DNA from: Roseateles_B sp041905785
GTDB taxonomy: Bacteria; Pseudomonadota; Gammaproteobacteria; Burkholderiales; Burkholderiaceae_C
Length of the DNA: 64,000 nt
Direction of reading: 5' to 3'
NCBI GenBank assembly: GCA_041905785.1
Contig: JAYRKJ010000003.1
Location: 245,346 to 309,345, forward strand
The stretch's first letter is position 1. The number at the start of each line of letters is the position of its first letter. Shown here piece after piece: positions 58,256 to 64,000 of the stretch. The notes under the pieces are model-generated. The model made no database searches, was not told where the DNA came from, and worked only from the letters and a program-made list of their open reading frames with translations. The position numbers and the translations under genes are program-made.

Positions 58256-58257
58256 GT
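58242..58257 (+). promoter_or_regulatory. NrdR box 2 (strong)
   Basis: ACCCTAGATATAGTGT matches the NrdR consensus at 14 of 16 positions. NrdR represses ribonucleotide reductase genes when dATP is abundant. The box covers the nrdA -10 element. Confidence 0.75.
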
Positions 58258-58261
58258 TCTT

Positions 58262-58606
58262 TCATGCTATCCTGCTGACTTGGCAAACCACTGAAATGCC
58301 TCGCGTTCGCGCCCTGCCAAACCCCGCTGCCACCGGTTCCGGTGTCGGCATTGAGGGATTCGCACCAGGGCTCGCAGGGTGCCGCCGGAGCAAGCTCCGC
58401 GTGGCATCGGCCGGAACGGAAGGTGAGGTGGAGCCCAGTCGCCAGCGGCGGCAGGGCGGGCGTATCGGCAGCATGAGCCGGCCCGTCGTGACGCAGCTGT
58501 GGGCATCTGGGCGAAAGCCATCCAACTCCAACAAGTCCTTGGGAACGCGCAAGCGGGCCCGGGCTTTTTGTTCTCTGCAGTAACGATTTCAAGACAAGGA
58601 CTTCTC
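58262..58606 (+). promoter_or_regulatory. Long structured 5' leader of nrdA
   Basis: About 345 bases separate the predicted start of transcription from the nrdA ATG. Visible structures are a long-range pairing GCCCTG (58311) with CAGGGC (58366) enclosing hairpin CACCG-GTTC-CGGTG (58331-58344), and an 11-pair hairpin with one bulge at 58380-58406. A further hairpin with AAGC/GCTT and GGGAAC/GTTCTC arms lies at about 58541-58576, before the AAGGA ribosome binding site. I do not recognise a known riboswitch class. Confidence 0.45.
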
Positions 58607-61534
58607 ATGCAAACCGTTGTCGCCAGCACGCTCGCCGAAGGCGCTGCGGCCCATGCCGCCGCTGCCGATATGACCCGGCAATCGGCCTACCAGGCCTACC
58701 AGATCATTCGCCGCAATGGCGCCGTGGTGTCCTTCGAGCCCAGCAAGATCGCCATTGCGCTGATGAAGGCCTTCCTGGCCGTGCATGGCACCAGCGGTGC
58801 GGCATCGGCCAGCGTGCGCGAGACGGTCGACGCCCTGACCGAAGCCGTGGTGCGCGCCCTGCTGCGCTCGCGCCCGAGCGGTGGCACCTTCCATATTGAA
58901 GACGTGCAGGACCAGGTCGAGCTGGGCCTGATGCGTGGTGGCCACCATGAGGTCGCCCGCGCCTACGTGCTGTACCGCGAGCGCCGCAGCCAGGAGCGCC
59001 TGCGCCAGGGCGAGGTGGCCCAGGCGGCCGCGCCCGAGACCGCCCTTATGGTCACCGACGGCGGCCACCGCGTGCCCCTGGACCTGGGCCAGCTCACTGC
59101 CCTGATCCGCTCCAGCTGCGAAGGCCTGGGCGCCGACGTCAAGCCCGAGCCCATCCTGGCCGAGACCAAGCGCAATCTGTACGACGGCGTCCCCATCGAC
59201 GAGGTCTACAAGGCCGCCATCCTGGCCGCCCGCACGCTGATCGAGAAGGACCCGGGCTACAGCCAGGCCACCGCCCGCCTGCTGATGCACACGATCCGCA
59301 AGGAGATCCTCGGCCAGGAAGTGACCCAGGCTGAGATGCACACGCGCTACGCCGAGTACTTCCCGCAGTTCATCAAGAAGGGCATCCAGGCGGAGTTGCT
59401 GGACGAGAAGCTGGGCCAGTACGACCTCGCCAAGCTGGGTGCGGCCCTGAAGGCCGAGCGCGACTTCCAGTTCGACTACCTGGGCCTGCAGACCCTGTTC
59501 GACCGCTACTTCCTGCACACCGAGGGCAAGCGCATCGAGATGCCGCAGGCCTTCTTCATGCGCGTGGCCATGGGCCTGGCGCTGAACGAGATCGACCGCG
59601 AGACGCGCGCCATCGAGTTCTATGAAGTGCTGTCCAGCTTCGACTTCATGAGCTCCACGCCCACGCTGTTCAACTCGGGCACGCGCCGCTCGCAGCTCTC
59701 CAGCTGCTACCTGACGACCGTGGCCGACGATCTTGATGGCATCTACGAGGCCCTCAAGGAAAACGCGCTGCTGTCCAAGTTCGCCGGCGGTCTGGGCAAT
59801 GACTGGACCCCCGTGCGCGCCCTGGGCTCGCACATCAAGGGCACCAACGGCAAGAGCCAGGGCGTCGTGCCCTTCCTGAAGGTTGTCAACGACACCGCCG
59901 TGGCCGTGAACCAGGGCGGCAAGCGCAAGGGCGCCGTCTGCGCCTACCTGGAGTCCTGGCACCTGGACATCGAGGAGTTCCTGGAGCTGCGCAAGAACAC
60001 CGGCGACGACCGCCGCCGCACCCACGACATGAACACGGCGAACTGGATTCCCGACCTGTTCATGAAGCGCGTGGTCGAGGGCGGTGACTGGACCCTGTTC
60101 AGCCCCTCCACCTGCCCGGACCTGCACGACCTCTTCGGCCAGGCCTTCGAGAAGGCCTACGTCGAGTACGAGGCCAAGGCCGACCGCGGCGAGATCAAGC
60201 TCTTCAAGCGCATGCCCGCCAAGGACCTGTGGCGCAAGATGCTCTCGATGCTGTTCGAGACCGGCCACCCCTGGATCACCTTCAAGGACGCCTGCAATGT
60301 GCGCTCGCCCCAGCAGCACGTGGGCGTGGTGCACTCGTCCAACCTCTGCACCGAGATCACGCTGAACACCAATGACAGCGAAATCGCCGTGTGCAACCTG
60401 GGCTCGGTCAACCTGGTCCAGCACCTGAAGGACGGCCCGGATGGCAAGAAGGTCATCGACCACGACAAGCTGAAGAAGACCGTCCGCACCGCCATGCGCA
60501 TGCTGGACAACGTCATCGACATCAACTACTACGCCGTCAAGAAGGCGCGCGACTCCAACCTGCGCCACCGCCCGGTGGGCCTGGGCCTGATGGGCTTCCA
60601 GGACGCGCTGTATGCGCTGCGCACCCCCTACGCCTCGGCCGAGGCGGTGGAGTTCGCCGACCGCTCGATGGAAGCCATCTGCTACTACGCCTACTGGGCC
60701 TCGACCGAGCTGGCGGAAGAGCGCGGCCGCTACAGCAGCTACCGCGGCTCGCTGTGGGACCGCGGCATCCTGCCGATCGACTCCCTGGACCTGCTGCTGC
60801 AGGAGCGCGGCGGCCATGTCGAGGTCGACCGTTCCTCGTCCATGGACTGGGACAGCCTGCGCCAGCGCATCGCCAGCTACGGCATGCGCAACAGCAACTG
60901 CGTGGCCATCGCCCCGACCGCGACCATCTCCAACATCATCGGCGTGGACGCCTCGATCGAGCCCTGCTTCGGCAACCTCTCGGTCAAGTCCAACCTGTCC
61001 GGCGAGTTCACGGTGATCAACGAGTCCCTGGTGCGCGACCTCAAGCAGCTGGGCCTGTGGGACGACGTGATGGTCATGGACCTCAAGCACTTCGACGGCT
61101 CGCTGCGCCGCATCGACCGCGTGCCGGAGGAGCTGAAGTCCCTCTACGCCACCGCCTTCGAGGTGGAGCCGGTGTGGCTGGTCGAGGCCGCCTCGCGCCG
61201 CCAGAAGTGGATCGACCAGGCGCAGAGCCTGAACATCTACATGGCTGGCGCCTCCGGCAAGAAGCTGGACGAGACCTACAAGCTGGCCTGGCAGCGTGGC
61301 CTCAAGACCACCTACTACCTCCGCACGATCGGCGCCACGCACGCTGAGAAGAGCACGGTCAGCAAGGCGGGCCAGCTCAACGCGGTGCCAGGTGGGATGT
61401 CGGGCATGAACGCCGCGCCCGTGGCGGCAGCCCCGGCGGTGCAGGCCGCGCCGGCCGTCGAGGTGGACAACACCCCGGCCACCGACATCAAGTTCTGCTC
61501 CATCGACAACCCCGATTGCGAGGCCTGCCAGTAA
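58607..61534 (+). CDS. nrdA: Ribonucleoside-diphosphate reductase class Ia, alpha subunit
   Basis: NrdA reduces ribonucleoside diphosphates to deoxy forms using a thiyl radical supplied by NrdB. The 975-residue product has an N-terminal extension and an ATP-cone regulatory domain (RRNGAVVSFEPSKIAIALMKA). The catalytic barrel includes SSCYLTTVADDLDGIYE, NLCTEITLNTNDSEIAVCNLGS and NSNCVAIAPTATISNIIG. A low-complexity Ala/Pro linker of about 40 residues leads to a C-terminal redox pair (PDCEACQ). The ATG at 58607 is preceded by AAGGA. nrdB follows after 262 bases. Confidence 0.96.
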   Translation: MQTVVASTLAEGAAAHAAAADMTRQSAYQAYQIIRRNGAVVSFEPSKIAIALMKAFLAVHGTSGAASASVRETVDALTEAVVRALLRSRPSGGTFHIEDVQDQVELGLMRGGHHEVARAYVLYRERRSQERLRQGEVAQAAAPETALMVTDGGHRVPLDLGQLTALIRSSCEGLGADVKPEPILAETKRNLYDGVPIDEVYKAAILAARTLIEKDPGYSQATARLLMHTIRKEILGQEVTQAEMHTRYAEYFPQFIKKGIQAELLDEKLGQYDLAKLGAALKAERDFQFDYLGLQTLFDRYFLHTEGKRIEMPQAFFMRVAMGLALNEIDRETRAIEFYEVLSSFDFMSSTPTLFNSGTRRSQLSSCYLTTVADDLDGIYEALKENALLSKFAGGLGNDWTPVRALGSHIKGTNGKSQGVVPFLKVVNDTAVAVNQGGKRKGAVCAYLESWHLDIEEFLELRKNTGDDRRRTHDMNTANWIPDLFMKRVVEGGDWTLFSPSTCPDLHDLFGQAFEKAYVEYEAKADRGEIKLFKRMPAKDLWRKMLSMLFETGHPWITFKDACNVRSPQQHVGVVHSSNLCTEITLNTNDSEIAVCNLGSVNLVQHLKDGPDGKKVIDHDKLKKTVRTAMRMLDNVIDINYYAVKKARDSNLRHRPVGLGLMGFQDALYALRTPYASAEAVEFADRSMEAICYYAYWASTELAEERGRYSSYRGSLWDRGILPIDSLDLLLQERGGHVEVDRSSSMDWDSLRQRIASYGMRNSNCVAIAPTATISNIIGVDASIEPCFGNLSVKSNLSGEFTVINESLVRDLKQLGLWDDVMVMDLKHFDGSLRRIDRVPEELKSLYATAFEVEPVWLVEAASRRQKWIDQAQSLNIYMAGASGKKLDETYKLAWQRGLKTTYYLRTIGATHAEKSTVSKAGQLNAVPGGMSGMNAAPVAAAPAVQAAPAVEVDNTPATDIKFCSIDNPDCEACQ

Positions 61535-61546
61535 GGCTTGCAGCAA

Positions 61547-61573
61547 GTCCGCGCCGGTCAGTCCGGCGCGGAC
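61547..61573 (+). terminator. Hairpin in the nrdA-nrdB spacer
   Basis: GTCCGCGCCGG (61547-61557) pairs perfectly with CCGGCGCGGAC (61563-61573) around TCAGT, 12 bases after nrdA. There is no T run, so it may stabilise the nrdA 3' end or only partly terminate. Confidence 0.5.
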
Positions 61574-61796
61574 GCATTCAGAAGCGAGCGTTCATCGCTG
61601 CCCGCGTTCGGCGGGCATCCGTGAATGCTTCAGCACCGGACCGCGGCGTCATCGCACGCTGCCCGAGGCCGAAATCGCCACGCACATTTGCGGCGTTAGC
61701 GATGCGGTCCAGCAACAGCGCATTTGTGTCGCTGTCAAGAAGTCCTTGGTGTTTTAGACACAACACTCCGATAATCCGCAAGATAGGAAGTCCACC

Positions 61797-62960
61797 ATGT
61801 TGGTTTGGGAAGAAGACCGTAAGCCTGCGCCTAGCGCCTCGAATCATGGCCTGAGCGCCACCCACTCCAGCGGCCTGCAGCAGGCCGTGGCGGCGCCGAC
61901 GCCGCCGGCTTCTGTTTCCGCCCCCGCTGCCACCGCCAGCGAGCGCCGCGTCAACATCGCCGACAAGCGCATCATCAACGGCCAGACCGACGTCAACCAG
62001 CTCGTGCCCTTCAAGTACAAGTGGGCCTGGGACAAGTACCTCGCCACCTGCGCCAATCACTGGATGCCGCAGGAGGTGAACATGTCCCGCGACATCGCCC
62101 TCTGGAAGGACCCCAACGGTCTGAGCGAGGACGAGCGCCGCATCATCAAGCGCAACCTGGGCTTCTTCGTGACGGCCGATTCGCTGGCCGCCAACAACAT
62201 CGTCCTGGGCACCTACCGTCACATCACCGCGCCCGAGTGCCGCCAGTTCCTGCTGCGCCAGGCCTTCGAGGAAGCGATCCACACGCACGCCTACCAGTAC
62301 ATCGTCGAGTCCCTGGGCCTCGATGAAAGCGAGATCTTCAACGCCTATCACGAGGTGGCTTCCATCCGTGACAAGGACGAGTTCCTGATCCCCTTCATCG
62401 ACGCGATCATGGACCCGAACTTCCACACGGGCACGCTGGCTGCCGATCAGACGCTGCTCAAGTCGCTGATCGTCTTTGCCTGCCTGATGGAAGGCCTGTT
62501 CTTCTACGTGGGCTTCACGCAGATCCTGGCCATGGGCCGCCAGAACAAGATGACCGGTGCCGCCGAGCAGTATCAGTACATCCTGCGCGACGAGTCCATG
62601 CACTGCAACTTCGGCATCGACCTGATCAACCAGATCAAGCTTGAGAACCCGCAGCTGTGGACGCCAGAGTTCAAGGCCGAGATCAAGGCCTTGTTCCTGA
62701 AGGCCGTGGAACTGGAATATCGCTACGCCGAGGACACCATGCCGCGTGGCGTGCTGGGCCTCAATGCCGCGATGTTCAAGGGCTACCTGCGCTATATCGC
62801 CAACCGCCGTGCCACCCAGATCGGCCTGGAGGAGCTCTTCCCCAATGAAGAGAACCCCTTCCCCTGGATGAGCGAAATGATCGACCTGAAGAAGGAACGC
62901 AACTTCTTCGAAACCCGCGTCATCGAATACCAGTCCGGTGGCGCCCTGTCCTGGGATTGA
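61797..62960 (+). CDS. nrdB: Ribonucleoside-diphosphate reductase class Ia, beta subunit
   Basis: NrdB holds the di-iron site and stable tyrosyl radical. The 387-residue product has a variable Ala/Pro/Ser-rich N-terminus to about residue 50, then the ferritin-like fold. Iron ligands are Asp128 (VTADSLAAN), Glu159 and His162 (FEEAIHTHAY), and Tyr166 aligns with the E. coli radical Tyr122, so this is a canonical tyrosyl-radical enzyme rather than the Phe-type class Ic. Later ligands lie in EGLFFY and DESMHCNFG. The 262-base gap from nrdA is unusually long for this operon. Confidence 0.96.
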   Translation: MLVWEEDRKPAPSASNHGLSATHSSGLQQAVAAPTPPASVSAPAATASERRVNIADKRIINGQTDVNQLVPFKYKWAWDKYLATCANHWMPQEVNMSRDIALWKDPNGLSEDERRIIKRNLGFFVTADSLAANNIVLGTYRHITAPECRQFLLRQAFEEAIHTHAYQYIVESLGLDESEIFNAYHEVASIRDKDEFLIPFIDAIMDPNFHTGTLAADQTLLKSLIVFACLMEGLFFYVGFTQILAMGRQNKMTGAAEQYQYILRDESMHCNFGIDLINQIKLENPQLWTPEFKAEIKALFLKAVELEYRYAEDTMPRGVLGLNAAMFKGYLRYIANRRATQIGLEELFPNEENPFPWMSEMIDLKKERNFFETRVIEYQSGGALSWD

Positions 62961-63187
62961 GCGGGCTGCCTGGTCAGTGGCCTGTTTCCCTATGAGTGCT
63001 CGTCAATGAGATCAAGACAAGCGATGCAGAACAACCGTCAGACGCGGAAAAGCGCGGCGGTGCATCGCCACCCCATTCACCGTACCGTGGCGCTGCTCCA
63101 AGGCGACTCTCGGGCGGTGGATAGCTGCGCTGAGGTGGACCGGTCCGCCGCAGGCAGTGCTTTTTTCACTTGATCAAGGAGAAAACC

Positions 63188-63814
63188 ATGGCAACTGCAA
63201 AGAAGGCACCGGCCAAGAAGGCCGCTCCCGCCAAGAAGGCTGCGCCGGCCAAGAAGGCCGCTGCTCCCGCGAAGAAGGCCGCTCCGGCCAAGAAGGCGGC
63301 TGCTCCGGCAAAGAAGGCTGCTCCGGCCAAGAAGGCCGCTGCTCCGGCGAAGAAGGCCGCTCCGGCGAAGAAGGCCGCTGCTCCGGCGAAGAAGGCCGCT
63401 CCGGCCAAGAAGGCTGCTGCTCCGGCGAAGAAGGCCGCTCCGGCGAAGAAGGCTGCTGCTCCGGCCAAGAAGGCTGCTGCTCCGGCGAAGAAGGCCGCTC
63501 CGGCCAAGAAGGCTGCTGCTCCGGCGAAGAAGGCCGCCGCTCCGGCCAAGAAGGCTGCTGCTCCGGCGAAGAAGGCTGCTCCTGCCAAGAAGGCTGCCGC
63601 TTCGACCAAGAAGCCGCCCATCAAGGCTGCACCCAAGGCCGCTGCGAAGCCTGCAGCCAAGCCTGCAGCCAAGCCGGCCGCGAAGCCTGCAGCCAAGCCG
63701 GCCGCCAAGAAGGCTGCGGCTCCTGCCGCCGCCAAGCCTGCCGCTGCGCCTGCTGCCAAGACGGCGCTGAGCCCGCAAGCCGCCTGGCCCTTCCCGACCG
63801 GCAACAAGCCCTGA
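63188..63814 (+). CDS. Histone H1-like Lys/Ala-rich nucleoid protein
   Basis: A 208-residue protein made almost only of Ala, Lys and Pro. The first 130 residues hold about 20 PAKK motifs spaced by AA or AAA, in an alternating 6/7-residue pattern. After a short break (STKKPPIKAAPK) come about five KPAA repeats, then an Ala/Pro tail ending AAWPFPTGNKP. Such proteins (Bordetella BpH1-like; KPAA repeats as in Pseudomonas AlgP) bind DNA and resemble the tail of eukaryotic histone H1. AAGGAG precedes the ATG at 63188. The 39-base DNA repeats make length variation between strains likely. Confidence 0.9.
   Translation: MATAKKAPAKKAAPAKKAAPAKKAAAPAKKAAPAKKAAAPAKKAAPAKKAAAPAKKAAPAKKAAAPAKKAAPAKKAAAPAKKAAPAKKAAAPAKKAAAPAKKAAPAKKAAAPAKKAAAPAKKAAAPAKKAAPAKKAAASTKKPPIKAAPKAAAKPAAKPAAKPAAKPAAKPAAKKAAAPAAAKPAAAPAAKTALSPQAAWPFPTGNKP
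63222..63600 (+). repeat. Coding tandem repeats (39-base superunit, PAKK motifs)
   Basis: The gene is internally repetitive at DNA level. Units like GCTGCTCCGGCGAAGAAG alternate with shorter GCCGCTCCGGCCAAGAAG units, giving a roughly 39-base superunit repeated many times. Copies differ mainly at third codon positions (CCGGCG/CCGGCC, GCT/GCC). Confidence 0.9.
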
Positions 63815-63916
63815 GCCTGACGCGCGATCACTCACCGGTGGTCGCCTTCAAAAGCAAAAAACCCGGCTTCGGCCCAATGCCAGTCAGTTAAGCCCAAAGG
63901 CCAGCTGATCAGGTAG

Positions 63917-63948
63917 AAGGGGAATGTGTACAACACGTTCCCCTTTTT
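63917..63948 (+). terminator. Strong terminator after the histone-like gene
   Basis: AAGGGGAATGTG pairs with CACGTTCCCCTT (12 pairs, one G-T) around TACAA, followed by a T run, about 100 bases after the stop. Confidence 0.85.
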
Positions 63949-63953
63949 GCTTG

Positions 63954-64000
63954 ATGAGCCTGCTTGAGAGTGCCCTGCGCCAGACCCTGCCCCGAGTCCC
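63954..64000 (+). CDS. Possible start of a further gene (runs off the window)
   Basis: An ATG at 63954 opens 15 codons to the window end (MSLLESALRQTLPR...). It begins just after a terminator, with no clear ribosome binding site. Too little is visible to name it. Confidence 0.2.
   Translation, partial: MSLLESALRQTLPRV

Noticed and set aside
58296..58583. 96-codon frame within the nrdA leader
   Set aside because: Product is Arg/Ser/Gly-rich without similarity and has no ribosome binding site. A leader peptide cannot be excluded but is not supported.
58262..58606. Cobalamin riboswitch in the nrdA leader
   Set aside because: A GGTGCGAATCC-like string exists only on the opposite strand, and the conserved CCCGC-ACTGT core and B12-box are missing.
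58589..61546. 985-codon open frame opposite nrdA
   Set aside because: Same antisense artefact; the composition is biased and no motif is recognisable.
61749..61766. NrdR box upstream of nrdB
   Set aside because: GTGTT and AACAC arms have the reverse order of the NrdR consensus (ACAC...GTGT), and the core does not fit.
63077..63891. Open frames in other phases and on the other strand across the histone-like gene
   Set aside because: Repeats of a length divisible by three lacking stops leave several frames open. Only the PAKK/KPAA frame has a start with AAGGAG and a known protein type.

Overview
This window is high-GC chromosomal DNA from a betaproteobacterium, most likely order Burkholderiales (Comamonadaceae or the Rubrivivax/Leptothrix/Roseateles group). 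The evidence is gene order and protein type. It includes aroK-aroB-dgt-gltBD, a mla operon that carries mlaA (mlaF-E-D-A-C-B), hexR-zwf facing tal-pgi, yacG-zapD-coaE-pilD-pilC-pilB, ispB facing rplU-rpmA-obgE-proB, prmC-prfA-hemA, a ccsA-like/PP0621/pilS/pilR/ampD run, class Ia nrdA-nrdB, and a lysine/alanine-rich histone H1-like protein. Genus is not resolved from sequence alone. Coding density is about 95%, and almost everything is core chromosome.

Layout. 1-3447: end of aroK, then aroB, dgt and a RAYT (REP-associated tyrosine transposase) gene. 3636-9898: gltB and gltD, glutamate synthase. 10145-17879: minor pilin cluster (pilE-like, fimT/gspH-like, pilV, pilW, pilX, pilY1). 17899-22598: a TonB-like protein, then the complete Mla phospholipid-trafficking operon. 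22663-28399: hexR and zwf (minus) against tal, pgi and a HAD phosphatase (plus). 28425-34135 (minus): yacG, zapD, coaE, pilD, pilC, pilB. 34490-39031: tRNA-Pro, ispB, rplU, rpmA, obgE, proB. 39099-49677: rppH, proS, a lytic transglycosylase, ubiX, grxD, an outer-membrane protein, prmC, prfA, hemA, a small membrane protein, miaB and a secreted protein. 49979-57913: tRNA-Met, ftsY, ffh, a CcsA-like protein, a PP0621-family protein, pilS, pilR, ampD. 58607-63814: nrdA, nrdB and the histone-like protein.

How the parts work together. Three separate loci supply much of a type IV pilus: minor pilins and the PilY1 tip protein, the assembly ATPase/platform/prepilin peptidase (PilB/C/D), and the PilSR two-component system. 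The carbon block joins pentose-phosphate and glycolytic steps under a likely HexR regulator. The Mla operon encodes all six components of outer-membrane lipid asymmetry maintenance. FtsY and Ffh, encoded convergently, form the SRP targeting pair.

I see no CRISPR array, prophage, plasmid origin or biosynthetic island. The accessory or unexplained material is small: the RAYT gene with matching terminal motifs, three intergenic tracts with a ~10-bp repeat period (two of them flanking ispB), a ~345-nt untranslated leader ahead of nrdA behind a promoter overlapped by paired NrdR-like boxes, and the repeat-built PAKK/KPAA nucleoid protein. No clearly new multi-gene system was found.
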